From positions 10,664,001 to 10,728,000 of the forward strand of contig NZ_CP155447.1 of the NCBI RefSeq assembly GCF_045290345.1: a stretch of 64,000 nt of DNA. Direction: 5' to 3'. The stretch is from Singulisphaera sp045290345. Its GTDB lineage: Bacteria > Planctomycetota > Planctomycetia > Isosphaerales > Isosphaeraceae. Position numbers and translations under genes: made by a program. The notes under the pieces are model-generated. The model searched no databases. It saw nothing but the letters and a program-made list of their open reading frames with translations, and was not told the origin of the DNA. Below, one piece after another: positions 19,094 to 28,188 of the stretch; position 1 is the stretch's first letter; each line of letters opens with the position of its first letter.

Positions 19094-20767
19094 TCATGGC
19101 GTGCCTCCCGGTGGAGAGCCGCTGAAAGGAACAGCGGGCATGGTGAACTTGTAGATCGCGAAGTTCGAGATCGTGTGCGGCCTGTGGGTGGTTGGATGCT
19201 GCTGCCCTCGCGTGAACTTCTGCACGCGGTTGTCGATCCAGAAATCAAGCTCCGTGATCGTCAGCTTGCCGTCTTTATCAAGGTCGCTGGCGGAATCCTG
19301 AAGGGTGTCGAGGATCGCCTTGGAGAACGCACCATTCTTGAGGTTAGGATACTCGAGGCTCTCCTCGCGCGGGGTGGACGACGCAAACAGCATCGCTCCC
19401 ACTTCGTCCGAGACCAGAACGCGGAGCGGGTCGCCCACAAGCTTGGCGCCCAGGCCGCCTGTGCGAAAGGTGTCAGTGAAGACGAGGACCTGACCTGGCA
19501 AAATGGCAACTTTACGGGCAAATTCAGCAACTCGGATGCCGGTGGCCTGGAGGCGGTCCGGGTCGATCTCTTGCGTCCCTAAGAAATATTCACCCGAGCT
19601 ATCACGCATGCCGTGCGACGACACGAACACAATAGACACGTCCTGATCTGACGCGCTACGTGCTAACCAGTCCATCCCTGCTAGGATATTCGACTTTGTG
19701 GCGTTCGCGTCGGTAAGGACGCGTGTCTCGACGTTCGAGTAGAAAACGCCCTCTTGGCTCTGCCACACGCTGGCGAAATCCGTGGCGTCCTTGTGGGCAA
19801 AACGGAGGTTCAGATCCTTCAGGACATAGCTCGAGATGCCGACGGCCAGGACGTAAAGATTCCTGCGAGGACCGAGGTGCCTTTCTGGAGTTTGTCCGGT
19901 CTTCAGCCTCACCAGCGGCACAAGGTCCCGGCTCGTGCCCCGCATCTCGGGCCGTTGCCGCTCCCCATACTTGTCCCGCACGTAGTCGCGAACGTTCCGC
20001 TTGACGTACTTCTCCAGATCGGGGATCAGGACCTCCGTCTCGCCCGACCCGGCCGCGTTGCCTCGCAACGCCTCGATGACGAAGTGGAAGAACACCCCAT
20101 GTTTGAGGTCCGAATGCTCGAAGGCACGCTCGCCCTCCGAGCAGCTGAAAAAGGCCACCACCCCGCCCGGCGGTAGGACCCGCTGGGGCCGCGTGACGCT
20201 CTCCAGGTTGACCACCGACCGTGAACGCGAGTTGTCTGACTGCGGGTCATTGCGGCAGGCGTCGACCAGGAGCAATTTCAGCCCCGCCTTGCAGGCCTCC
20301 AGTTCCTTGTAGACCTCACCGAGCGGGATGAGCGTGCGACGGTCATCGAGCCTGGCGTCAGAGGGGCAGAAGTAGTTCTCCGCCTCGCCCCGGAACTGGA
20401 CGCCGTGGCCGGCCAGGGCGACCATCACGCTGTCCTCTTCCTCCATGCCCTCAAGGAGCAGCGTCAGTTCCTTGCGGATCTTGGCCGCCTCGGGCGCGAA
20501 GCGGGGATCCTCGGCGCCGGTCGTCTGCGTCATGAGGATGACATTGCCGGGCTTGTAGCCTTGAGCCTTGAGGGTCGCGGCCAGGTCGACAACATCGGGT
20601 TCGGAGTAAAGGAGGGATCGCAGCTGGTTGGGATCGTATCGTCGCACGCCGACGAGGAGGGCGTATTTCTCGCCCCGACCTGGATCTCGCTGGGCCAAGG
20701 CCGGGAGCATGAGCAGGAGGACCATCAAACTGGCACCAGCGACCCCGATAGTCCAGTGGATACGCAT
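19094..20767 (-). CDS. Exported caspase-like protein (peptidase C14) with a second, Cys-less caspase domain
   Basis: A 557-residue protein from ATG 20767 (GGAGAAGG 5 bases upstream). A signal peptide or anchor spans residues 1-25. Domain 1 (about 33-290) is a caspase/metacaspase fold with catalytic His121 in LAGHGVQF and Cys171 in LLLVDACRND. Domain 2 (about 303-490) has the same fold: GISSYVLKDLNLRFAHKDA, then His385 in FVSSHGMRD, but the nucleophile position reads VLVFTDTFRTGG, with Phe434 where Cys should be. A DLDKDGKLTITELDFW segment at about 495-510 resembles an EF-hand loop. Domain 1 is probably active against Arg/Lys or Asp peptides; domain 2 is probably regulatory. No adjacent partner gene is obvious. 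Confidence 0.88.
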   Translation of the reverse strand: MRIHWTIGVAGASLMVLLLMLPALAQRDPGRGEKYALLVGVRRYDPNQLRSLLYSEPDVVDLAATLKAQGYKPGNVILMTQTTGAEDPRFAPEAAKIRKELTLLLEGMEEEDSVMVALAGHGVQFRGEAENYFCPSDARLDDRRTLIPLGEVYKELEACKAGLKLLLVDACRNDPQSDNSRSRSVVNLESVTRPQRVLPPGGVVAFFSCSEGERAFEHSDLKHGVFFHFVIEALRGNAAGSGETEVLIPDLEKYVKRNVRDYVRDKYGERQRPEMRGTSRDLVPLVRLKTGQTPERHLGPRRNLYVLAVGISSYVLKDLNLRFAHKDATDFASVWQSQEGVFYSNVETRVLTDANATKSNILAGMDWLARSASDQDVSIVFVSSHGMRDSSGEYFLGTQEIDPDRLQATGIRVAEFARKVAILPGQVLVFTDTFRTGGLGAKLVGDPLRVLVSDEVGAMLFASSTPREESLEYPNLKNGAFSKAILDTLQDSASDLDKDGKLTITELDFWIDNRVQKFTRGQQHPTTHRPHTISNFAIYKFTMPAVPFSGSPPGGTP

Positions 20768-20884
20768 GCCCTTCTCCGCATCATCGTGTCGGTGTTTAAT
20801 CGAAAAGGCGCCATCACGAGAGCATACCAGGCCCAAGAGCTATCCAGCACGACTTATCCCCTCGACGGAATCCCCATTTGGGGG

Positions 20885-20997
20885 GGCCACAGTGGCCAGG
20901 CACCTCAGTGCTTATGTGGCGAAAAATCAACAGCGGCTCATTCGGTGGATTCTCCAAGTCCCCCGTCTCACCCTCTTTTGGTGCCAGGCCACCGGCC
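20885..20997. repeat. MITE-like repeat, copy A
   Basis: A 113-bp element bounded by inverted ends: left ggccacagtggccaggcacc and right ggtgccaggccaccggcc. The interior shares gcgaaaaatcaacagcggctc and the following cattcggtggattctc with copy B at 22856. A partial extra left end (ggccacagcaggcaggcact) follows at about 21014. It sits upstream of the caspase-like gene. Confidence 0.7.
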
Positions 20998-21339
20998 ACT
21001 TTCCGGGTGGGCCACAGCAGGCAGGCACTTCAGCGGGGATGTCCTCCGAATTGCCTGAGGCTCACCTCGGCCGCGCGTGTGGCTGGGTGCTCGGATCCGA
21101 GGACGCGGACCGCCTCGACGGCCGCGATCATAAATGCTCGGCGCCGGCCAACCGACACTGCCCTGGTCGCGCGATGTCCCCTTGATTCGTGAGCGCGTCG
21201 ATCCGGTCGGGGTGCTTGGAGCCCCAAGCACCGCATGATCTTACCTAGATTGCACAAAATTCTTTAACAATTAAGCATACCCCAATTTCTGCACCGAGGT
21301 CGGCCAGAACCGAAAGCATTCGCTACAACATTTCTGAAA
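20998..21339. other. Non-coding stretch upstream of the Spy-like gene
   Basis: About 340 bp with no supported gene. It holds a partial copy of the MITE-like left end near 21014-21045 and becomes AT-rich after 21240, consistent with a promoter region. Confidence 0.45.
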
Positions 21340-21354
21340 TGACATGACATGTCA
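21340..21354. promoter_or_regulatory. Candidate operator palindrome
   Basis: A perfect 15-base inverted repeat, tgacatg-a-catgtca, in AT-rich DNA about 225 bp upstream of the Spy-like gene and just before a possible promoter. The symmetry and place fit a dimeric repressor site; no regulator is identified. Confidence 0.4.
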
Positions 21355-21368
21355 AATAAAAAAAGCCC

Positions 21369-21397
21369 TTGATTTATTCAGTTTTCCTGATTAAATG
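21369..21397 (+). promoter_or_regulatory. Possible sigma-70-like promoter
   Basis: Hexamer ttgatt (21369-21374), a 17-base spacer and taaatg (21392-21397). The match to the -10 box is weak. It points toward the Spy-like gene starting at 21579. Confidence 0.3.
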
Positions 21398-21578
21398 CGC
21401 TATGTCATCGACCATGTAAGGCAAATCGGTGGGTCGGATGGGACTCATCCGGGAGATCCCCGATGGTCTGGGAAATCTCGGTTTGATGTTACCTCGGTTG
21501 CGTGTGACCTCCCCTGCTCCAAAGGGGACGAGAAGGGCGAGGCCCAAGTCTTCCCCATTTCCCCCGGAGGGTCGTACG

Positions 21579-22726
21579 ATGAGAATGACTCGGTACTACT
21601 GGATCGTTCCCGCTCTCGTGGCCGTGCTGGGCGCGGGGCGCGGGGCCAGCGCCCAGAATGAGAAAGACCTCAGGCCGGAGGTCGATCAGTTGGTGCAGTC
21701 GGTGGCGGAGAAGCTCGAGTCGGTCGGCGACAAGCTGGGACTGACCGCCGACCAGCGGGCGAAGATCCGCGAGACTCACGCCAGCTTCGAGGAGAAGTAC
21801 AAGAGCCTGCGGGGCGAGCGGCGCGACCTGCTCCGGTCGGAGTTGACAGCCCTGGGCGCGATCCTCACCCCCGAGCAGCGTGACAAGATCAAAGACTTCG
21901 CCGAAGATCGCATCGAGGTGAGGAAAACCGAGGCCGCCGAGCGCGACTGGCCCCATTTCGCCGACATGCGAGACACGATCGCCGAGAGGATTCAGGGGGC
22001 CGGCGCCTCGCTCGGCTTGGCCGACGAGCAACGCAAGCAAATTCGCGCGGCCTGGGCCCCATTCGCAGAGAAATACCGCGCCGAACGTGCCCGGCGTCGG
22101 GATCTGGTCGAGGCCGAGTTCAAGGACCTCGCCGCGCTGCTGACCCCCGAGCAGCGGCGAAAGGCGCGCGAGGCGATCGAGGAACCATGCGTCCGCGCCC
22201 AAATGGCGGCGTCTGTCGCCGAGCGACTCGATGCCGTGGCCGACTCTCTCGGGCTTAACACCGACCAGCGTCAGCGGATCGTCGCGGCCCACCGCCCCTT
22301 CGCCGAGAAGTACCGGGCTCTCAGGGACGAGCGTCGCGAGTTGCTCCGGGACGAGCTCAAAGCGTTCGGTGCCGTCCTGACCCCCGCCCAGCGCGAGAAG
22401 CTCAAGAACTTCGCCGAGGACCGGATCGTCCTCATCGGGGTCGCGCCTGGGAGAATGACCGGGCCGAGGCCATGAAGCATCTCCGCGAGTCCATGGCTGA
22501 ACGGCTGGAAACGGTCGGCGACAAGCTAGAACTGACCGCCGACCAGCGGTCGAAGATCCGCGACATCCACGACAACTTCGTGGCGAAGTACAAAGACCAA
22601 CGTACGCAACGCAAGGCCCTCAGACAGGCGGAGTTGGATGTTCTGAACCCGATCTTGACCTCCGCGCAGCGTGCCAAGGTTGAGGATTTTGACGAGGATC
22701 GCGTCGAGAGGACCAATCCAAACTGA
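21579..22726 (+). pseudogene. Exported four-repeat Spy/CpxP-like protein, split by a frameshift
   Basis: From ATG 21579 (GGAGG 9 bases upstream) a signal peptide (residues 1-26) leads into four copies of a roughly 80-residue helical unit: ...AERLDAVADSLGL-x-x-D-Q-R..., then a charged helix, then LTPEQR-x-K. The L-T-x-x-Q pattern is the hallmark of Spy/CpxP-type periplasmic chaperones. Copies 1-3 are in one frame, which ends at 22475; copy 4 (about 22451-22726) is in another. Adding one G to the four-G run at 22437-22440 joins them as EDRIVLIGGRAWENDRAEAM, matching the linker between copies 1 and 2. The result would be 382 residues. Either a sequencing error or a recent mutation; the three-repeat product could still fold. 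Confidence 0.8.
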
Positions 22727-22855
22727 GCGGAGCTTCACCACCCAGCGTGGCGTTCTCCGCGTCCGGGGGGGGGAGCCGCCCCACCTCCGGATTCGTTTTG
22801 ATCTCGAGGATGCGGGGCGGGCTGTTCCCCATTTATTGGTCCACTTCAACTGGAC

Positions 22856-23042
22856 GGCCACAGTGGCCAGGCACTTCAGCAGGGAAGTCTGGGATGACCA
22901 GTGACCAGGCCCTTCAGAGAGTGACCAGTGACCAGGCCCTTCAGCGATATGTCTATATCTGTTGCGAAAGATCAGCAGCGGTTCATTCGATAGATTTTCG
23001 CGGTTCCCCGCTTTACCTTCTTTAGGTGCCTGGCCGCCGGCC
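22856..23042. repeat. MITE-like repeat, copy B
   Basis: A 187-bp relative of copy A with the same inverted ends (left ggccacagtggccaggcact, right aggtgcctggccgccggcc) and the shared core gcgaaagatcagcagcggtt. It carries an internal tandem duplication of about 27 bp (gaccagtgaccaggcccttc repeated, 22895-22950), which accounts for its extra length. It lies between the Spy-like gene and the propeller-phosphoesterase gene. Confidence 0.7.
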
Positions 23043-23186
23043 AAGCTCGTAGGCGTCTCCTCGTCCTGCCCCTGTCACTCGGGGTCGTCACAGCCCTGTC
23101 CGGCTCCTTGCCCCGTCGCGGTTCCTCGCCTTATAGTGTCGGGCCGGAGTGCAGGCAAAGCGACCTGAGGGCCGAGGAGTCTGGGG

Positions 23187-25817
23187 ATGCAGAATCGCGG
23201 GAACTGGTGGGGCGTCGCGGTTGTCCTCGTCTTCGTCATGACGACGACACCGGCGGCCGGGGATGAAGCGGAGCGGGTGGGGCCGACCTCTGACGGCCGG
23301 GGATGGGTCGCGCCGACGAAGCAGGTCCTCCGGCCGGCGGGACAGGCGATCGAGTACGGAGGTCGTCCCGTCGACCTCGTCCTGGCCCCCGGGGGCCGAA
23401 GGCTCTACGCGAAGGACCACCGGGGCCTCGTCGCCATCGACCGTGAGGGGTGGAAGATCGTGCAGGAGCTCGCCTTCCCCAAGGGGGGAGGCTCGATGCA
23501 CGGGATCGCCATCTCGGCGGACGGGACGCGGGTGTTCGCGACGACCGCCCAGGACTCCCTGGATGAGGCGACCGTCGGCGCGGACGGGTCGCTCGCCTGG
23601 TCCCGAAGGATCGCGCTGCCGGGTCCGGGTGGCAAAGGAGCCTCGCATGCATGCGGCATCGCCCTCTCGGCCGACGGGGCCACGGCGTATGTCTGCCTCT
23701 CCCGGAATAACACCCTCGGCGTGGTGGACCTGGCGGAGGGGAAGCTCGTCAAGGAGATCCCGGTCAGCGTCGCCCCGTTCGACGTGACCTTGTCCTCGGA
23801 CGGCGCCTCGGCCTTCGTCTCGAACTGGGGAGGACGACGGCCCCGCACGGGGGAGAAGACCGCCCCGTCGTCGGGGACCCCGGTTCTGATCGACGAGCGC
23901 GGGGTCGGCAAGAGCGGAACCGTGGGCAAGGTCGACCTCGTCGCGGGCAAGCAGGTCGCGGAGGTCGCGACGGGCCTTCACCCCGCCGACCTCGTCTCAC
24001 ACGCGGGCTCGGGCCGGCTCTACGTGGCCAACGCCAACTCCGACACCGTCACCGTCATCGACACGGCCGGGATGACGGTGGTGGAGACGATCCTCGTCCG
24101 CCCCGAGCCGTCGCTCCCCTTCGGGAGCGCCTCGAATGCCCTCGCATTGTCCGCCGATGGCCGGGCGCTGTTCGTGGCCAATGGGGGCAACAACGCCCTG
24201 GCCGTCGTCGACCTGGCACCCGCCCCGGAGAAGGGCGAGGCCCCGGGCGCGAGCAAGGTGCGCGGGTTCGTCCCGACGGCGTGGTATCCCGGGGCGGTCG
24301 TCGCCGACGGGGGCGAGCTGTTCGTGGCGAACGTCAAGGGGTTCGGGTCGCGCAATGAGTCGCCGAGCCCGAAGGGCCGGTCGGCCAAGGCGTACCTCGG
24401 CGTCGTCTCGAAAGTCCCCGTGCCGGGCATCGACGAGCTGGCCGTGCAGACCCAGCAGGTCCGGACGGACGCCCGGATCCCGCAGATGCTCCGCGCCTGG
24501 GAGCAGGCCCACGCCGGCGTCGGCCCGGTGCCGGTGCCGAAGCGGCTGGGCGAGCCCTCCGTCTTCGAGCACGTCGTCTACGTCATCAAGGAGAACCGGA
24601 CCTACGACCAGGTCTTCGGCGACATCCCCAGGGGAGAAGGGGACCCGGCCCTCTGCATCTACGGGCGTGAGATCACCCCCAACCACCACGCCTTGGCAGA
24701 GCGTTACGTCCTGCTCGACAACTTCTACTGCAATGGGGTCGTCTCCGCCGACGGCCACTCCTGGGCCACCGAGGGGAACGTTACCGACCACCTGGAGAAG
24801 TCCTTCGGCGGGTTCACCCGCAGCTACACCTACGGCGACGACCCACTGACATACTCCTCGACCGGGTTCCTCTGGGACAACGTCCTGCTGCACGGTCTCT
24901 CGTTCCGCAACTACGGCGAGATGGACTATGCCACCCCGGTCCCCAAGACGGCGACCTACACCGAGATCCTCAAGGATTATGAGGACGGTAAGGGGACGAT
25001 CGGCTTCGAGGCCAAGATCGGCATCGAGACATTGCGGCGTTACAGTGCCCCGGGCTATCCAGGGTGGAACATGGGAATCCCCGACGTCGTCCGGGCCGGC
25101 ATCTTCCTCAAAGCGCTCCGCGAGGCGGAGGCGAACGGCGAGTGGCCGAACCTGACGATCGTCCACTTGCCGAACGACCACACTTCGGGAACCTCGCCCG
25201 ACATGCCGACCCCGAATGCCTATATGGCCGACAACGACCTGGCGCTGGGCCGCATCGTCGAGGGCCTGTCCCGGAGCAAATTCTGGCCGAAGACCTGCAT
25301 CTTCGTCATCGAGGACGACCCGCAGGACGGCTTCGACCACATCGACGGGCACCGCTCGATCTCGCTGGTGATCAGCCCCTACACAAAGCGAGGGGCCGTG
25401 GTCCACGACTTCTACAACCAGACCTCGGTGCTGCACACGATGGAGCGTATCCTCGGCTGCCCGCCGATGAATCAGATGGACGCGATGTCCCCCTTGATGT
25501 CGGCCTGCTTCCAGGAGACACCCGACCTCTCCCCATATGAGGCGCTCCCGGCCAACGTCCCGATCGGCCAGTTGAATCCCAAGTTGAGCGGGCTCGAGGG
25601 GCCGGAGCTCCACTGGGCCCGGCTCAGCCTGAAGCAGAATTTCCGGGTGCCTGATCGCGTTGAGGACGACGCCATGAACCGGATCCTCTGGCACCGGGCC
25701 AAGGGCCTCGACGCGCGCTATCCGGCGGAACTGGCCGGGGCGCACGGCAAGGGGCTCGCGGCGCGTCGGCTCATCGGCGTGAAGGGCGACGACGATGACG
25801 ACGATGACGACGATTGA
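23187..25817 (+). CDS. YncE-type beta-propeller fused to a phosphoesterase domain
   Basis: An 876-residue exported protein. Signal peptide 1-25. Residues about 40-430 form a seven-bladed YVTN/YncE propeller (blades such as RLYVANANSDTVTVIDTAG and ALFVANGGNNALAVVDLAP). Residues about 465-830 form a phosphoesterase-family domain: HVVYVIKENRTYDQVFGD, DNFYCNGVVSADGHSWATEG, LPNDHTSGTSPD and VIEDDPQDGFDHIDGHR, which carry the likely metal and nucleophile residues of the acid phosphatase/phospholipase C-like group. The fusion is known as the bifunctional YncE/alkaline phosphatase family. The C-terminus ends in nine consecutive Asp residues, unusual for the family. Likely periplasmic or surface, acting on phosphoesters. 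Confidence 0.92.
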   Translation: MQNRGNWWGVAVVLVFVMTTTPAAGDEAERVGPTSDGRGWVAPTKQVLRPAGQAIEYGGRPVDLVLAPGGRRLYAKDHRGLVAIDREGWKIVQELAFPKGGGSMHGIAISADGTRVFATTAQDSLDEATVGADGSLAWSRRIALPGPGGKGASHACGIALSADGATAYVCLSRNNTLGVVDLAEGKLVKEIPVSVAPFDVTLSSDGASAFVSNWGGRRPRTGEKTAPSSGTPVLIDERGVGKSGTVGKVDLVAGKQVAEVATGLHPADLVSHAGSGRLYVANANSDTVTVIDTAGMTVVETILVRPEPSLPFGSASNALALSADGRALFVANGGNNALAVVDLAPAPEKGEAPGASKVRGFVPTAWYPGAVVADGGELFVANVKGFGSRNESPSPKGRSAKAYLGVVSKVPVPGIDELAVQTQQVRTDARIPQMLRAWEQAHAGVGPVPVPKRLGEPSVFEHVVYVIKENRTYDQVFGDIPRGEGDPALCIYGREITPNHHALAERYVLLDNFYCNGVVSADGHSWATEGNVTDHLEKSFGGFTRSYTYGDDPLTYSSTGFLWDNVLLHGLSFRNYGEMDYATPVPKTATYTEILKDYEDGKGTIGFEAKIGIETLRRYSAPGYPGWNMGIPDVVRAGIFLKALREAEANGEWPNLTIVHLPNDHTSGTSPDMPTPNAYMADNDLALGRIVEGLSRSKFWPKTCIFVIEDDPQDGFDHIDGHRSISLVISPYTKRGAVVHDFYNQTSVLHTMERILGCPPMNQMDAMSPLMSACFQETPDLSPYEALPANVPIGQLNPKLSGLEGPELHWARLSLKQNFRVPDRVEDDAMNRILWHRAKGLDARYPAELAGAHGKGLAARRLIGVKGDDDDDDDDD

Positions 25818-25829
25818 GTCCGGTCCACC

Positions 25830-25880
25830 CCGGGCATCCGCCCGGGTTCGTGAGTCCTGGCTCGCCGGGCCAGGACTCGC
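25830..25880. terminator. Hairpins between convergent genes
   Basis: Two hairpins lie in the 155-bp gap between the plus-strand phosphoesterase and the minus-strand lipoprotein: cccgggcatccgcccggg, and gagtcctgg / ccaggactc (25852-25860 with 25870-25878). They probably act as a bidirectional terminator. Confidence 0.6.
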
Positions 25881-25972
25881 GGTGCTCCTGCAAGGCTGAC
25901 GCCATGAAGTGGGGACTCTCTCAGGGCACCCGGAGCCTGTAAGAGTCCCCGCGCGGGCTGTGGTCCCCGACG

Positions 25973-26416
25973 TCACTGGGCCAGACGTTCGCGGATCAAC
26001 TGGAGATCGTCGGGGGTGATGGCCGGCTCCTTGGCGAGGATTTCGACGACCTTGCTACCCGCTTCGGTGCGGGACATGCCCGGAACCCCGGCGACCCTCC
26101 CCTCGGTCTCGGTGAGCAGGCCGTCCAGGGTTGGAACGGTGACCTTCTTGGTGGTTGCGCCGCGTTCCGACTTCGTCTGGTCGACGGCATCGGGCACGGC
26201 CGCCTCGGCCTTTTCCCGGGCTGCGATCTGGGCTTTCTGCTTGGTCGAGGCGCGGTCGGGGAGGGCCTTGTAGCGAAAGAGGAACTCCTGGGCGAGAGAT
26301 TCCGGATTGTGTTCCGCGTCCTTGTCGAATTCGACCGCATGATTCCCGCAGCCGGTGAATCCTGCGGAAACGATGAGGGTCAACAGCGCGAAGATGAGGG
26401 ATGAGGTCATGCGCAT
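25973..26416 (-). CDS. Small lipoprotein downstream of the first DUF1559 gene
   Basis: A 147-residue lipoprotein with lipobox FTGC at about residue 23, after a standard hydrophobic signal. The mature part is charged and mostly helical (EFLFRYKALPDRASTKQKAQ). No family is recognised. It sits 105 bp downstream of the DUF1559 gene on the same strand; a similar small lipoprotein lies next to the second DUF1559 gene, although on its upstream side, so the pairing may be meaningful. Start may be ATG 26416 or ATG 26410. Confidence 0.75.
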   Translation of the reverse strand: MRMTSSLIFALLTLIVSAGFTGCGNHAVEFDKDAEHNPESLAQEFLFRYKALPDRASTKQKAQIAAREKAEAAVPDAVDQTKSERGATTKKVTVPTLDGLLTETEGRVAGVPGMSRTEAGSKVVEILAKEPAITPDDLQLIRERLAQ

Positions 26417-26521
26417 GGGAGGGAGAACCTCGATTGCCTGGATTTCGCGAGTTTAAAGGAGGGCGCGTGTCTTCACCCCCGGGGGATTAGCGTCGACCTG
26501 ATCCGGCCCCCGGGGAGATCC

Positions 26522-27664
26522 TCAGAGCGAGTCGGCCGAGATGATCTCCCCACCGTTGCGGGTGCCGAAGGACCACCAGGTCGGCAGGTTGATCGTGTTC
26601 TTGATGAACCGGACCGAGCCGTCCATCGAGCCGACGTTCACGCCGCCGGGGTGGTTGCTCGTGGGGTTCATCGCCGTATCCCCCTCGAAGCATCGCAATG
26701 TGTTATCAGCATACACATGAATCGGCGGAGCATTGGGAGGGAAGAGGTGGGCATAGAGGTGCCCTTCCCAGCCGTCTGTGAAGGCCCAGGTCGAGCCCTT
26801 GTACATGCTCCAGCCCGGCCAGTTCAGGGGGGCGGCCAGGCCGTCGCGAACGGCCACGATGGCGGGGACGTCGTTCTGTTCGATCAGACGAGAGCTCGTG
26901 TAGTGCAGATTCCGACGCTTATCGTTGGATTTGCCCGAGCCGTCGTTGATGAGCGACTCGCTCACGGCGGCGGTGTTCGACATCCCGTCGGTGATGCTGG
27001 CGATGCTGACGTTCTGATTGGTCGTGGCCGCCCTGCCTGCGGTGGCGCAACCGCCCTGCGTTGTGTACATGCGGGACGTGGAGATCACCCCTTGCGATGG
27101 CGGTAAGTTGTTGCCGACGGGTGTGCCGCCTGGCATGAGGACGTTGCGGGGGTGGGCCGAGTTGCCCGCGTAGTTGTTGTTGCCAAGCTTGCCGCCGGCG
27201 ACGTTCACGACCCCGTCTTGGGGGAGGCAGGTGGTGCCGTCGGACGGGCAGAGGAAGGTGGCGATCTGGGCCTTGTGCGCGGTGCCGTTCACGCCGTTGA
27301 CGATGTTGTTGGCCCCGTAGAAGCCATCGGAATAGGTGAAGTTGATCGCGTTATGGAGCGTCGACTGCTCGATGAACGGCAGGATCTGGCAGTGCCAGCC
27401 CCGGTTGCCCGACGACCCCGCCGTGCCACCATACTCGTCTGACCTCCGATACTCATGGATCGGGGTCGAGCCGAAGGTGTCCATGTAGTTGGCGATGCCC
27501 AGGCTGATCTGCTTCAGATGGTTGACGCACTGCGAGCGTCGGGCGGCCTCGCGGGCTGCCTGGACCGCCGGCAGCAGGAGGGCGATGAGCACGGCGATGA
27601 TCGCGATGACTACCAGCAACTCGATCAGCGTAAAGCCGCGCCGACTGGTGAAGGATCGTCGCAT
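26522..27664 (-). CDS. DUF1559 protein with prepilin-like N-terminus (1)
   Basis: A 380-residue member of the DUF1559/SBP_bac_10 family, which is hugely expanded in planctomycetes. ATG 27664 has GAGGAA 8 bases upstream. The N-terminus RRGFTLIELLVVIAIIAVLI is the type IV prepilin cleavage/methylation signal (G-F-T-L-I-E), with cleavage after Gly10; the pseudopilin helix continues as ALLLPAVQAAREAARRSQC. The globular part carries the family C-terminal signature of a His-x-G-G-V-N-V stretch followed by D-G-S-V-R-F. Function is unknown; export through a type II secretion/pilus-like route is known for the signal class. Confidence 0.93.
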   Translation of the reverse strand: MRRSFTSRRGFTLIELLVVIAIIAVLIALLLPAVQAAREAARRSQCVNHLKQISLGIANYMDTFGSTPIHEYRRSDEYGGTAGSSGNRGWHCQILPFIEQSTLHNAINFTYSDGFYGANNIVNGVNGTAHKAQIATFLCPSDGTTCLPQDGVVNVAGGKLGNNNYAGNSAHPRNVLMPGGTPVGNNLPPSQGVISTSRMYTTQGGCATAGRAATTNQNVSIASITDGMSNTAAVSESLINDGSGKSNDKRRNLHYTSSRLIEQNDVPAIVAVRDGLAAPLNWPGWSMYKGSTWAFTDGWEGHLYAHLFPPNAPPIHVYADNTLRCFEGDTAMNPTSNHPGGVNVGSMDGSVRFIKNTINLPTWWSFGTRNGGEIISADSL

Positions 27665-28141
27665 CGGTGTAATTCCTCGTCCTGGATATCAAAGAATCGG
27701 GGGGACGACTCGAGTTCGGAACACACGTGGGTCTTCTCTTCGCCTTTTCCTCACCTCACTTCTCTTCTCCGACGGCGGCCGCATGGCTGCTTTCTGGTGC
27801 GTTTTCTTCGTCCCAGGCCGGGGTGGTAGGAGATGGCTATCCGTGTCGACCTGGACCGGCGGGAGGTCCGGCTCTCCCCAGGAGCCCGGTGTCGGGCGAT
27901 CGGCGAGAGGAGGACAACCGGGTGGATGTACTTCTTCGTCGCAAGGCTCCGGCGTTCGGTGTAATCCTTCGGAACACGAGACCAAGCCATTAGAGCCCTC
28001 GCCCTGTGGCCCGAGGGTTGGTCGCCCTCCTGTCAAGAGAGGTGCACGTCGTATGCTGCAGTATTTTATCCAAGGGTATGATAGATCGGGGAAGGATATC
28101 GTATCAACCGTTGAATTTTCGGGATTCCCGCGATAGGAGGA
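27665..28141. other. Gene-free region upstream of the first DUF1559 gene
   Basis: About 480 bp with no protein I can support. It should contain the DUF1559 promoter, which I could not place. The right end grades into the transposon debris that starts at 28142. Confidence 0.45.
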
Positions 28142-28180
28142 GCCATAGCAGCCAGGAACTTCAGCGGGAAGGCCTGGGAG
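28142..28180. repeat. Solo end of the MITE-like repeat (copy C)
   Basis: gccatagcagccaggaactt followed by cagcgggaaggcctggga aligns with the left end of copy B (gccacagtggccaggcactt, then cagcagggaagtctggga). Only the left end is present. It directly abuts the IS110 remnant. Confidence 0.6.
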
Positions 28181-28188
28181 GTTCTCGG

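Noticed and set aside
23997..25976. 659-codon minus-strand frame opposite the phosphoesterase
   Set aside because: Mirror of the GC-biased coding frame; the plus frame has signal peptide, propeller blades and active-site motifs.
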